64,000 nucleotides of DNA from Xiphophorus maculatus (Eukaryota > Chordata > Actinopteri > Cyprinodontiformes > Poeciliidae). Location of the stretch: the NCBI RefSeq assembly GCF_002775205.1, contig NC_036444.1, forward strand, positions 2,770,501-2,834,500, read 5' to 3'. The notes below the pieces were generated by a model, which did no database searches, had not been told where the DNA came from, and was given only the letters and a program-made list of their open reading frames with translations. This document shows, piece after piece, positions 1 through 11,844 of the stretch. A program made the position numbers and the translations under genes. Position 1 is the first letter of the stretch, and every line of letters begins with the position of its first letter.

Positions 1-189
1 GTGCGCTAAAGGGAACTTTTTGTCCCCGTTTAGCAACAAAAAAGGGGACAAAAGCCAAATTTTGTACGTTTTTGTACTTCCATTTGGGTTTCTACTGCTT
101 CTAAAAACAGCCAAAGAACTGAAAAAAAAACATAAGGTATTTTGACAATAAATTAATATTTTTCACTGTCTGGAAAACAAGCTGTTTCA

Positions 190-531
190 AAAACTTCCCG
201 ATTGATGAGTCAAGTACTGCGCTGTTACCTAGCAACCCAAGCAGACCTCCAGTCCATCTGCTCAGTTGGTTTAACCACAGTATGCACTGTGCAATTGCTG
301 CTGGAAAAGTGTTTTGTTGTTGACTTACCATCCAGAAACCACTTTGTGCATTATTGTTGGTTGTGCATGAGGTTCCACTTCTGCTTTTCAAAGATGTACG
401 GCTGTACAATTACGCATTTATTTGCAGCCATTTTCCTGTGCGATTGTAATCGTTGAGTTGGGGGCGTGGCCAGCAGAAGGTTATTCGGATTTAAAGTGAC
501 AGAACAGCTCATTCTGAAAGGAGCTCAACAT
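190..531 (-). repeat. Dispersed repeat, copy 1 (pair with about 38508-38815)
   Basis: Read on the minus strand, this matches 38.5-38.8 kb on the plus strand across several blocks: a CACGCCCCCAACTCAACG block, AAAATGGCTGCAAA, a TCTGGATGGTAAGTCAACAA block and TGGGTTGCTAG. The copies are diverged, so this is an old interspersed element of unknown class. This copy lies in an slc7a5 intron; the other lies in a uba2 intron. Confidence 0.7.
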
Positions 532-1969
532 AGGAAGGACTGAGAAGACTTAAATCTCATTATCTAAGAATAATTATGCGCAAAAAAATGTAGTAAACAT
601 ATTTTGTGAAGCCCATAATTTGATACCAACCTTTTCAAGGAAGGATAATAAGTCACCTTTAAGAAGTACCGGGTCATGGTACGGCTGCAGTGATCGCTGA
701 TGAGTTTTATTTTCTTGCCCAAAAAACGGTTCTGGTTCAGTTCTGTACTTTCACAATCTTCCAGTTTTTTATGACTGAAGCAGAAACTTGAGTTTCTTCT
801 GCACAAACATGAAGTAACTGATATTTTCCAGCAAGAATTTGACAGAAACATACAGAACATTTCATCCAGAAGTCAGAACAAGCAGCTTCTGTGGTGAACT
901 TTTGTTTTGTTTCACTCTAAACTTCAGTTTTTATCAGTTTGGTGTTGTAACTGTAAGGCGAGCAGCAGAAGCTCACAGCATGGCAACTGTTCAGAGAGGA
1001 AGATTCGGGTCTCAGCTGCAGACACGTCAGAGATCGTCTCCAAGGCATCATTGTTTGAATTAATAAACGCTGCAGCCGAAAAGACAAAACAGACATCTGT
1101 GTTGTCTCTGTTTGGTTTCCCTGCAGGACTTGATAGTCGACTTCCCTCGTCTCGAATTTCCTCCTGACAAGTTTGGTCTGACACGGCTGTTATCTTAATA
1201 CGGCTCTGTTTGGTGCATTCAAACAGGAAGTGAAGCAGCCATAAGAGACCGGCTGGCCTTGGCAGAGACCATCCACAAGAAGAAGTGGAGATTAAAGCCT
1301 GCAGTCACGATTTTCCTCACTGGAAAGGAAGCAGAAGGCTGGTATGCCACCTCTGGCATTTAGGATCATAGCAGCTTCGTTTTGCTGACATAAACCTGTT
1401 GAACGTTCCTCTGGAAAGCATTGCGACATTTTGTAGACCCACTTCCTGTCTGAGTCATGCCAACACTGAGTTATTACAGGCTGAACTGGGCGAGATCTTG
1501 TCGTTTCTCGTATTCGGTATCAGAGTCTGAAACTGCCAGGTGTTCAGAAAAAACAGGATGTAGAGCTGCTGTAAACAATTACTCTGCTAATCAAGGTATC
1601 TAAAATTACTTCCATTCTGTAGTGGCTAATAAAACTAGTAAAACAAATATATGAAAGAGAGAATGCTTTTAAGTAAACAATTCAGACATTTTATTCCTCA
1701 AAATGCAATAAAGTTCAAACGTCTCCTTTGGTCTCAAGTATGGGGAAAGAAAATTAAAGTTCAAAAACAGATGAGAAATGTCACATAATTTTTTTAAAAT
1801 TAAAAAGAAATTGGCTTCTGTTTACATCCCAGGGAAAGTAATGGATTATCAAATAAAGGTTTCTAGACACCCTTACCGGCAAAATAACTTCTTGACATAG
1901 AAAGTGGTTCTACGGAAGCCCTGGAAGGCAAATTTCAGACTAAATTTTGTATTTCTGCAATTTAAAAAA

Positions 1970-2062
1970 ATATATACAGTACAGACCAAAAGTTTGGACA
2001 CACCTTCTCATTGGATTCAATTAGAAAGTGTGTCCAAACTTTTGGTCTGTACTGTATATATA
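1970..2062. repeat. MITE-like inverted repeat (CAGTACAGACCAAAAGTTTGG ends)
   Basis: About 35-bp arms, from 1970 and ending at 2062, are near-perfect reverse complements around a short centre. The arm contains ACAGACCAAAAGTTTGGACA, a terminal sequence familiar from small DNA-transposon-derived repeats in vertebrate genomes, probably of the Tc1/mariner group (class inferred). No coding capacity. Confidence 0.75.
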
Positions 2063-2262
2063 TTAAAGGTTTTAATTTATGTCTTTTTTTCCAAGGACAT
2101 AGTTTTTCTGAAAAACTACCAAATAAATAAAAAAAACATAAATAAACTGACGTACAATATCTGAACAAATCAAGTATTTTTGATTGTACGATCATTGTAT
2201 AATTTCTTAACCAAGCAATTTTTGTTCTGTCCTGAAACTAAGGCAAGAAAAAAATATTTGAG

Positions 2263-2323
2263 TTGCACTGGAAAAGTATTTCCAGTGCAAGTTACAGAAC
2301 AAAGTAATACTTTGTTCTGTAAC
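2263..2323. repeat. Two back-to-back perfect hairpins
   Basis: Hairpin 1 (2263-2290) has a 12-bp perfect stem, TTGCACTGGAAA, with a 4-nt loop. Hairpin 2 (2291-2323) starts at the next base and has a 15-bp perfect stem, GTTACAGAACAAAGT, with a 3-nt loop. They may be remnants of a palindromic MITE. Confidence 0.8.
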
Positions 2324-2780
2324 TTGAGGCACTACAGTCTTTATTTACACCACAGATTTTATTAACAGCTTTACTGTTCATTAGTTTATTTACATCATTA
2401 GTTTATCTTTTTCACTTGCCTTTTCGGGGAAAAAAAACGTTCCTAAAAGAAAAAAAATAAACAAAAAGCTAAAATGTTTTAATATACGTCTTTAAAACTT
2501 ACAGTAATGTGAGAAAAGAAAACGTAAACAAAGATAAACAAATTATTTGCCTTTCAGGGCTTCCATAGATTCCTACTGAATAAAGGGTTGGATTTTCCCA
2601 AAATGATTAAAGTTAGACGATGCGATAAAAGTTAGTTTTTAGTAATAATTGCTAACTGCTGTAAACTGTCCTGTCAGTTTTGTCACAAATATTAAAAGAT
2701 ACTAAATAGTTTTTTGGAAAGGAAAGGAAAAGCCCACCGCACACAGGAAGTTGTGTGGATTTGCGTTTCGAGCGACGTAC

Positions 2781-4612
2781 CTTGGCCGATCTTGACGAAG
2801 CCGATGATGATGATGAGGGTGAGCGCCAGGAGTTTGGCAGCAGCAAAGAAGTCCTGCACCCTGGTGGCCGCTTTCACGCTGTAGCAGTTCACAAAGGTCA
2901 GCAAAACTGCAGAGAAAGACGAGGCAATAAGATGGAGACAGAGGAGGTATTATAAAAAAACTGTTTTAAATTAATCCTAGTTAATTTAAGGGTTTGTGAT
3001 TAATTAATCCCAGTTAATCTCATTTTAATCGAAAACTGCATATTGACAAAATATGGTTCGTTGTTGTGGTGTGAGTGCTCTGATATGGACCAAAAAACGA
3101 ACTCTGTTCTGACTAGACACCTAACTTCTGTCTTTTTAATGTGTGAACAAAGTTATTAATGTGTGATTTTAATTACTTTTCTTACTTAATGGAAACACTG
3201 CAATTACAAAAATGTGTTTTTTCACCATTATTGGAATACTGACAACGTTTTGCACACATTTGTAATGAAAATGTGCAATTTTGTTCCCCAATCGAACCGA
3301 TTCCATCATCAGGTCTGACAGTCTGATTGTTCTATCACACCTTAATGTGCTTCATGTTGTTTAACAGGGAGAATCTGAGCTAAAATTAGAGGTGGTTTTA
3401 AATAGAGAAAATGACAGATATCTTCCAGAGGCTGTTTAGGTGAAATAAGGTATGAAACAGAAAGCTTTAAGATGTGCTGGAGATGTTCATTGATTGATAT
3501 CAGAGGTTGGTGCTAAAATGTTTTGCTCTACAGATATAGGAACATTTGTGCAACAGCGAATAGCTGCTGCAGTCCGTCTACATCCGCAGAGACGGAGTGT
3601 CCCTGAATTTCTCAGAAATGAGAAACATTTCTGTGGGAGAATAAAAACAACAAAAGAAGAAAAACTCTTTTCAGAAGCGCATGTACAGTGCTGGTACTCG
3701 ACATCCCCTGAAGGGGCCCAAAAAGCCCATTAGAAGTGATTAACTGAAGCAGCAGGTCCATTCAAAGCTCCTAAATCAGGTCGGAGCCACAACAGAGGAT
3801 GAGGCGGCACAATGAGGCTCTGTGGCAAACACAACAACACAAAGGGAAAGAGGTCGCATACAGTAACGGGCCGGATTGTTCTGGGTCCGCCAAAAAAAAA
3901 GAAACAGAAGCAGGTCAAACAGAGGAAGAATTGGTCCCGTCACGATAAATTCTGCTGGACGATAAATTGTCCCAGAAGTTATCACGATAAACGATAATAT
4001 TGTGTTTTGAGACCATTTCTAAGTAATATTGTTGTAATGGCATAAAAATGCAAGAACACATTCTCATTAGAAACATTAGATTCTAATTTAACACTGGAAT
4101 TTAATTTAACACTGTACTGGAAGACATCTTAAATATCCAAAATAAAGTAAACAACAAATAAAATGAATTATGAAGTCTCTGTATATAAAAAGGTCCAGTT
4201 GAGACCAAAGCACAAGACTGAGAATTTTTCTCATCCAATTTTTGGTAGAAAGAGAGAAAAGAGAAAAATTATAAATCATGCAAATAAAAATTATTCAGCT
4301 TGCTTTGAATTATCATGCGATTAATTAATTTATTGATTATTGCAACAGGTCTAGAACGAATGTGGACAAAAACAGACACACGGACAAGAACATGGGGGAA
4401 ATGTCCCTGAGCAATCCTTATGACACACACACACGCACCGCCCCACATGCAGACACACACACACACACACACACTTTGAGCCTCCAGGATTTCAGCTCAG
4501 TCATGTGGTCTCAGTCAGGATTTAGCCTTCAGTCGGTCTGGAGATTAGGTACCAAACTGGCTCCACATTTATATTAACACTCAATCAGCATCATGTGCAT
4601 TCACACAGAGAT

Positions 4613-4709
<97 letters not shown>

Positions 4710-6620
4710 CAGCTGATTTGTTAAAATGATGTTTCCTGTCAATTCCCGAACAGAGAGAGGTGAAAACTGGACGAAGCAGATGATAATCCAGAGTTAATCT
4801 CATTAAGACTCAGGCACAAAGCAAACCGTGTTAAATGTTACCAGAACCTGAAGACAAAACAGAAACCTGAAGACTTTAGTCAGGAGCAACGATTACAGAG
4901 GACCAATAACGTTGATTGATTTAGTTTGATTTAGTTCAATTATTTCAGCAGATACTGTGAAGCTGCAAAAGTCCAGTTTGGTTTCTGTGATCATTTAATC
5001 ATCCTTAGTTTGTTTGTATGTTTTATGGGAATTTTAAAAAAAATTTCTTTCAACAACAAAAAGAATCAAAATTTTAAAAAATGTTTAATTTGTTCATATT
5101 TCAACAGTGTTGTTAAAAACTGAGCCATTAACACTGTTTTTAATTTCTGCAATCTGTTTGTTTTCAAATAGAAGAAATATAAAATATGATTTAGAATTGT
5201 TGAAGTGATGTGTTATATTTGTGTAAATTGCATTAATTGATAAAACAAATAAATGTTTATTATTTTGTATAGAAGTACTTAAGGCATGAAGCATAATGTC
5301 ACAACTTTTGTTTTATATATTCAAGGGAGTCCATGGAAGTAAAATCTATTTATATTCTTTAATGTTCATTTATTAAAATCCATTTATTCTCATATCTCCT
5401 ACATAACCTTGAATGTTTGAAATAGTGAATTATCATCCATAAAGTGGGAAAGTTTGGATCTGTCGTTTGGAAAGGGGCACAATAAAAATATAATACATTT
5501 ATAGTGATATGTGTTCTTACATTTATAGCTACAAGACGACTAGATACATGTGTCAAATAAAAAGTTACCCAGCATTTTGCATCAGTTATTTGAAATGCAG
5601 AACTGATATTTTATGCTTTTCATTTGTTTTCTTGCACTAAATGAAAGTTCACAACTAAATCAACTGTTTTCAATGGAATATAAAAACGTTTCTTTAATCA
5701 TTTAACAAAATCATACCAGTTCTGTGTTTGTTTTGGCTCAATGGTAGCCAGAATATTTAAAAACTAAATCATTTTTATTAAACTGTATTACTGTGTAGAA
5801 GAGGATAAATGAGCATGTTTGACCATAACAGCAGCTGATGTAATAACGCGGCTCTTTTACACCTTTATCTTAGAGAAATGCGCGCGCAGCAGCATTACAC
5901 AGTACAGCAGCGCACGTGCTGCTGAAACTGAACAAGCTGTACAGGTGAGACAGGAACTGTATTTCAACCACAACCACCAACTCAACATCATCCAAAGGTT
6001 GCATCACCCGAACCCGAAGCGGGCTCGGTTCTGCCAGGATACTCACGGATGCAGAGGCAGGCCACCAGCTTGGCCCCTTGCTCCGGTACCGGGCACACCG
6101 GGAAGATGGGCTTCAGCAGGTAGGTCGCGAACACGTAGGCAACGATGTACTGGGAGGAGGGTCGGATGATGAGCAGCTCGATCCAAAGCTTGAGGAACGC
6201 CAGCAGGGAGCCGTACACCTCCAGGATGTACGCGTAGTCCCCCCCGGACTTGCTGATGGTGGTTCCGAGCTCCGCGTAGCACAGCGCTCCCACCGTGGAG
6301 AACACCCCGCACACCGCCCACACGATCAGGGACAGACCCACCGAGCCCGCTTCCCGAAACACGCCGGTCGGCGTCACGAAGATGCCCGAGCCGATGATTG
6401 TGCCCACGATGATGGCCACGCCGTTCATCAGGGTGATGGTCCGCTTCAGGGCGACCCCGTCCTCCGCCGCCTCCGCCGGCAGGAGGCTGCTGGGGCTCCG
6501 GGCGTCGCTCACCGGGGTTTTGGCTGGACTGGAGCCGGCAGACAGCATCCTCTCGGTCACCTGCCGGTCCTCTTCCCGGCCTCCAGAGGAGTTGGAGTTT
6601 CTTTTCTTCACCGATGACAT
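2781..6620 (-). CDS. slc7a5: slc7a5 (LAT1 light chain), 5' partial: coding exons 1 and 2
   Basis: Large neutral amino-acid antiporter subunit; the family works at the plasma membrane as a disulfide-linked heterodimer with 4F2hc/SLC3A2. Exon 1 is 6620-6047 (191 codons plus 1 nt, donor GTGAGT) and exon 2 is 2906-2781 (126 nt, acceptor CTGCAG, donor GTACGT). They join in frame as ...[21 protein letters not shown] hydrophilic N-terminus of about 60 residues precedes TM1, which carries the substrate-site motif GSGIF (residues 77-81). CYAELGTT and SKSGGDYAY follow. Cys176, in FPVCPVPE, matches the LAT1 cysteine that bonds to 4F2hc. Exon 2 supplies the next membrane segment ([17 protein letters not shown]). 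The ATG at 6620 is the first in the ORF and sits in GC-rich DNA. Only about 234 residues of an expected ~500 are here; the other exons lie left of the window. LAT2 (slc7a8) is the nearest alternative, but the match to LAT1 is closer. Confidence 0.95.
3940..4352. mobile_element. Degenerate DNA-transposon-type repeat (CACGATAAA type)
   Basis: Begins with CACGATAAATT and TTATCACGATAAACGATAAT blocks and ends in an ATTAATTAATTTATTGATTATTG stretch with complementary ATAA/TTAT content. A partial related segment (TATCCAAA, TTATGAAGT, TTCTGTA) occurs near 62540-62735. Boundaries are approximate and no ORF remains. Superfamily inferred. Confidence 0.5.
4614..4706. repeat. (GT)n microsatellite, about 46 units
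   Basis: An uninterrupted GT/TG run of about 93 bp inside intron 1 of slc7a5. A shorter CA run lies at 4453-4474. Expected to be length-polymorphic. Confidence 0.98.
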
Positions 6621-6900
6621 CTGCGGTTGCTTCCTCGTTCTTCTTCTTCTTCCGTGCAGCTGCCGCCTCTCCGCTGTCTGTCCCCCGCGATCCGGGACGG
6701 ACTCTGACTGACGCTCAGGCCGGACTCAGACACGAGGAGTCCACGGTGTCTGAAAGTGTGTGTTAAAGCAGCGTGGTTTTCTGACTCAGTGTACAAAGAG
6801 ATGGGGAACCAGACATAATGACCCTCCTCTAGCATCAGGGACGGCCCCCGACGAATAGGATTCCGCCCTCTAGCGGTAGACGTGAACAGTACTCCCATTT
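6621..6900 (-). promoter_or_regulatory. slc7a5 5' UTR / promoter-side region
   Basis: Sequence immediately upstream of the slc7a5 ATG, extending the GC- and CpG-richer patch of exon 1 before composition drops to AT-rich beyond about 6.9 kb. No TATA box is evident. The transcription start is inferred, not seen. Confidence 0.45.
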
Positions 6901-7059
6901 CCTCGGCATCCCTCAGTTTTTATGGGTCAAAAATACGATGGTTTGTGAGAAAAACAGAAATTCTGAGATTAATCTAAAAAAAATAAAAATAAATCAAGAA
7001 AAACCGTGGAAATTGTTGAGTTTCAAAGTTGCAAATTTGGGATTAAAAGCTCTATTTTT

Positions 7060-7295
7060 ATTCTCAAATTATGAGATTAATCTCAGCAATTTTCTAGAAA
7101 AGACATGGAAATTTCTGAGATCCAAAAGTAAAAAAAATGTGAGCAAAAACTCAGTGTATTTACATCTTTTAATGTCTAGTACTAATTCTTATATTTTTCA
7201 TCTAGGCTCAGATGAAAAATCAGCAAAACATGTTTTTTATCCGATTAGTTGTCAGAATAATCGATTACTAAAGTAACCATCAGCTGCAGCCCTAA
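7060..7295. mobile_element. Fragment of the GGGCTG(A/C)AAC repeat family
   Basis: Ends ATAATCGATTACTAAAGTAA...CAGCTGCAGCCCTAA, the terminal sequence shared with copies near 22.07-22.59, 44.26-44.4, 44.89-45.98, 46.72-47.28, 47.94-48.6 and 59.42-60.07 kb. Non-coding hAT-like element by terminal similarity (inferred). Confidence 0.5.
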
Positions 7296-8394
7296 TTATT
7301 TTTATCTATCCAGTCATCCTTTCATTTTTGGAGGGGGGCAGTTATCCTAACAGTCATGTTTTTAGATTGTGGGAGTACCCAGGGAGAACCCATGCATGCA
7401 CCAGGAGAACAGAAAGACCAGACTGGAATTCAAACCCAGGACTTTCTTGATGCAAGGCAATGGTGTTACCAACAAAATGACTGAAACAATCCACAAAGGC
7501 ATAAAGAATTAAAGATCAAGAGTAACTTTAACAAGTCTCTAAAACTCAAATCTATAATTAAAAATAAAGATTTATTCCCAGTACCATCACTTCACTGGTT
7601 TAATACTAAAACCCTAATGGTGTAGGAGTGAGAAACGACCACAAAAACTGCATCAGACAACATTTCCAGGCAAGTTCACAAAGCAACTGAACCTGTTAGA
7701 CCGGAGCCATGTTTCCAATGAAATACAGCCTGAGGGTTTCTAATTGCAGTAGAAATGAGGAAATAAAGTATAAACATTCTTTTTACGGTAACTCTGGATA
7801 GTCAATCCCAGAATGTGAGTCATATCTGTGATCTATTAATATTGACACTAATCTGCCTCAGACATGCAGTGTTTTGGGTGGTGGCTCTGCATTCCTCTCA
7901 AACTCTGACTTGGAAAGCAGATGAAGAAATTACCAACAACTCAGTGTGGTAAGGTGTCAACTCCAGCCATCAGGGGAAACTTTTAGATGTGTCCTGCTTC
8001 AACACACCTGAGTCAAACGTACTTACTGATGTGCTTTGGACCATTGTTCTGCTGCATCACCTAAATGAGTGTGAGGCTACAAACCGATCCTGCTTCAGGA
8101 TTTTCTTTTAGAGCAGAATTCATGGTTCCATCAGTTACAGTAAAGTCTCCATTGTTAAGTCTCACTCTTGCTGGTTAATGTCTGGTTTGGTTTTAGTTAA
8201 GTTGGGTGTGTCTCCATTACTAGTCTGTTCCTCGCTGTTGTGGGCAGGAATGTGAGCAGGCTGAGCGCGCAGGAGTCCGATGATATTTGCAGCATCACTC
8301 AGCAAGAGAGAACCTCATGGTTGTGGTTTTGATGTACTTGAATAAACCCACAGGTCACATTTTATATTAAAGACAAATAGCCAAAAGTGGTAGC

Positions 8395-8735
8395 ATGAAA
8401 TTAAAGGAATTATCTGATCTCAGAGAAAAGATTGTCTTAAGGCATAAATCTGGGGAAGGATCCAGAAACATTTCTGTTTCTCTGTCAGTCCTAGTGAACT
8501 CCATGACCTCCATCACTGGTCAGTGGAGGAAGTCTGGGACTAGATGGCCGTCTAAACTGACCGGGAAAGAAGGACTTTAGTCAGGGAGGAGACCAAGAAC
8601 CTGATGGTTACTTTGTCAGAGCTCCATGATTGATCTGTGGAGAACCTTCCAGAAGGTCAGCCCTCTCCGCAGCAATCCACCAATCAGGCCTAGATGGTAG
8701 AGTGACCAGACCAAAGGCATTCCTTAATAAAAAAT
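8395..8735 (+). pseudogene. Tc1-like transposase remnant (N-terminal part)
   Basis: The 61-codon frame at 8395-8580 starts MKLKELSDLREKIVLRHKSG and continues through a WRKSG motif. This is the helix-turn-helix start of Tc1/mariner transposases (typically ELS.DLR..IV..HKSG...ISK.L). After the stop at 8578 the similarity goes on in shifted frames (VTLSELHD-like, then SDQTK..P-like) to about 8735. No DDE catalytic region remains. A dead fragment. Confidence 0.75.
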
Positions 8736-8905
8736 AGCCACAGCTGCCCTAGGGCAGTCTGACAGAAGCAAGGCTGCCATATTGTGCCATCGACCCTTCT
8801 GACCAACACCAGCATGGTGGGTGAGGAAGAACAGGACACAACAACAACGGCAGGCGGAGTGGGAATTGAGCCGACGACCCACCCACTGCGGGGCGAACAC
8901 CACCA
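8725..8905 (-). mobile_element. tRNA-derived SINE, minus strand
   Basis: Read on the minus strand, a tRNA-like head with a B-box-like GGCTCAATTCCC is followed by a body with GGTGTTGGTCAGAAGG, ATGGCAGCC...GCTTCTGTCAG and CCTAGGGCAGCTGTGGCTA blocks. These are familiar from widespread teleost SINEs. It abuts the Tc1 remnant. The A box is not clear. Confidence 0.65.
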
Positions 8906-10618
8906 TCATCATCACCATCACCCCAAGTTAAGATGGTGGCATCATATTCAAAAAGATTTGAGGCTGTAATTGAGCCAAAGGTTGATCAACAAAGTATTAA
9001 CTAAAGCTGGGAATACTTGCATAATTCTACTGTCCAATTCTTGGTTTTCTATTTTTAGTAAATTTGCAAAAACTATTTTCCACATTGTCATTATAGGGTA
9101 TTTGTGTATAAACTTTTAAGATATTAATTTAAAACAATTAAGATTAAGTCTGTAACGTCAAACCTAGAAAAAGTTAATACTTTTCGAATCTCCTGTAGTT
9201 CTTGTTGAGGATTGGTTGTGTGTAAAGAGAAGCTGCAACACAATTGTTATTGTTTAGATCTATTGTAGTTCACAGACCTGCTTCAACCGACTCCAAAGCT
9301 TTAAACACCCTGCAAGGAAACCCTCCGAACCATCGATTGTTCGGTGGGACAGGGACTACATGTGACTGAATGTTTGTGTAATTTTTCTGCAGCCTACATG
9401 CAGATTCCCAGCAGGAAAATATGGAAACATTTGGCAGGACAAGACCTCTCCCACACCAACAGCCCACTGTTCTTTGTTTACACTCCCCCTCAGATCCGCA
9501 ACATTGGACAGAAAAATCCTTTCACTCCTTTGAAGTGGGCAGTCAGATGAGGAGCTGGAATCTTCATACAGCATCACGTTACGTCAGTCCGGTCCCGTGA
9601 GAAGAATTTTACAATCAATGAATAACTTTGAGGTATTTTGTCCTCATTCATAAATGCACCAGGAAACTCAACAGCAGAACTGGAGGCAGCAGCTTCTGCC
9701 ACTTAGTGGGAATCAGTTCGTTCACTTAATGTTACCAGTGACAGCTGGCTGTGCAGAGTAGGTATGAGTAAGCAACTAAATTCACCTGGAATACCAAAGA
9801 TGGCTTTCTTTGCTAAAATCTGGGTGCCGTAGGTTAAATTATTAATGTTCAAAAATTTCTCTCTGCGATCTAGAAGTTTCACACCCTCTCACCTGATTTT
9901 TACCCTGATGTCCCACTGCTAGACCCCAGACCGATGCACTCAGAAGGATCTGTGTTTTTAAAGAATCAGATTTCTGTTGTCTTGAGATGTTTTCATTGAG
10001 ATGTAGGTCAGTCGGTTAGAAACACCCCGTCTTCTCCTCTCTACACGTTTTTTAGTGTTGGATCGGTAACTCAGGTCGCCATACCTCTGCAACATCAGAT
10101 GCTGCTGAAGTAGAGCCGGTGGATGATCTCAGAAGCAAGTTTGACTATAAAACAAATAACAGATTTAATCATTTCCTTGATAATTTTACTCTCTGTTAAA
10201 AAAATCTAACAGAACAACCAAACCTCATCATGATTTATAGTTGCTTAATTGTTTAATTTTCTGTTTAATAAACTGTAGATCTAAAGAGCTCTAATTAATT
10301 TCTTCCATCTGTGGAAGACCACGGTACTCCAGACACCACCCAGTGGAGCTATTCTTTCATTGTCCAAAGTTCTAACCTAACCAACTCCCATCTCTGAGAG
10401 GTTAACACTTAAACAGTTATCCTTTCAACGGCCACAGAAATCCATAAACATGCCGAGTCTTACCCTGAACAAAATCTACAAGGAATTTATTTAACTGGAG
10501 TAGAGGAATCCAGGACCACTGTTCTCTTTCCTTGGCACTGATTGGCTGAAATCCCAAGAGCAGAAATAAGGGAAACCAGGGATGCAAACTTCTGCAGTCT
10601 GACTAGGACTGGAGTCTT

Positions 10619-10660
10619 AGCACTGGAGACAGTGCTGAGCACTGGAGACAGTGCTGAGAC
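10619..10660. repeat. Short tandem duplication (GCACTGGAGACAGTGCTGA x2)
   Basis: The unit GCACTGGAGACAGTGCTGA is repeated twice in direct array. Each unit is itself palindromic around AGCACTGG...CAGTGCT. A diverged inverted relative (TTTCCAGTGTC, GAAACAGTGCTAAGAC) follows to about 10700. Confidence 0.8.
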
Positions 10661-11413
10661 TGGTTTCCAGTGTCTACTTTCTGGAAACAGTGCTAAGACA
10701 CAGTTTGTAGTGCAAATATCACCACTATTTGGTGTTTCTTTGGTTCAGCGGTGTCTCAACTATTTGGTGTCAATATTTCAGACACTTATTGTTAAGGCTA
10801 CTCTTGCAACATAATAAGTTCCCAAAAATAAAAAAATGCCAGAGTAGTTTTTAGGAGGAGATTTTCGACTCACTCAAAAATAAAAAGCACTCGCAGAGAG
10901 TTTTCTGGTTTCAAAATGTGTGTTTTCTTTACTAATAAAAATAACAGAAATATTCTCCAAGTTGACTTGCAAAAAATTTAAATATAAACGTTAACTGGTG
11001 GTAGAAAAACTGTTTCACTCCTTCACCAAACAATCAGATCAATCACAGCAGGAGGCTGACTGACGAGGAGGAGGGGCTAAGCAAAACAAACAAATAAATA
11101 AACAATAGATCTACCATTCACATAACCTTAGATCTGTAACATTAATAATTTAGCAAAAAATAAATTAATCTACTTCTTAATAGGCTCCAACACTTATATA
11201 TTTACATATATTTGATGTTTGAACTGTTGAAATAAGCAGTTAAAAAGAGGGAGTCTTAGTTTTTCGCAGACTTTTGCTGTTCGCTGGCGATTGTGCTCAC
11301 AAAACTCCCCAAATACTGAGGAGATCCTCCTGTGGATTAAATTTGATTCAAAGCTCCATTTTATTCCTGTGTTGAATCATTTCATGTCAGTGGTCTTACA
11401 GTAGAATGTTATA

Positions 11414-11844
11414 AGCTGCTTTTCTGTTACAAATTAGCGCAAACTTTGCCAATATTGCACTAATGTTGAAAAAATAATAGTTTCACAATTGCCATTAAAT
11501 GAGAAACACAATTAAAATCATGTGTGAATAAGTTTGTTCACATGATGAGTCATTAAAATCATCCTGCACCATCATCCTCCAACTACTTCCTGTCATCTTT
11601 TTCTTCTTCGTTTCTGCCAGTAGTAACATACAGTTATTGATCATACAATGCAAAAAAATATTTCCATTGCAGTTTTGGGAAATAAACCAGCTTTGATACA
11701 ACCAAGAAAAAAGTTCACCTCATCATAGCACCAAAGCCTTTTATCAAGCAATAGGAGCTTTTTCTAAATTGCTCTTTTTCCATTAAGCAAATTTATTTTC
11801 AAAATGTCAAATCGAGCATTTATATGATGAATGGAAACACGGCT
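11414..11844. mobile_element. GTGTTTCC-end element family, copy A
   Basis: One of five related non-coding copies in the window. The left end is AGCTGCTTTTCTGTTACAAA followed by a GCGCAAACTTTG-like block. The right end, reverse complemented, reads AGCCGTGTTTCCATTCAT. Internal shared blocks include CCAACTACTTCCTGTC, GTAGTAACAT and TTTCCATTGCAG. No ORF. Probably a non-autonomous DNA transposon (inferred). Confidence 0.7.

Larger units (their letters stand above)
1..2780. other. Intron 2 of slc7a5 (open to the left)
   Basis: No further LAT1 exon was found here. The stretch holds a dispersed repeat (about 190-531), an inverted-repeat element (1970-2062), two perfect hairpins (2263-2323) and AT-rich unique-looking sequence. 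The short ORFs have no recognisable content. Confidence 0.7.
2907..6046 (-). other. Intron 1 of slc7a5
   Basis: Between the two slc7a5 exons. It contains a degraded hAT-like repeat (about 3940-4352), a CA run (4453-4474), a long GT microsatellite (4614-4706) and AT-rich sequence without recognisable exons. Confidence 0.8.

Noticed and set aside
4362-4803. ORFs rich in Thr-His repeats
   Set aside because: Translations of the CA/GT microsatellites, not genes.
6078-6617. A 179-codon plus-strand ORF opposite slc7a5 exon 1
   Set aside because: Long only because the exon is GC-rich. The minus-strand frame is clearly LAT1.
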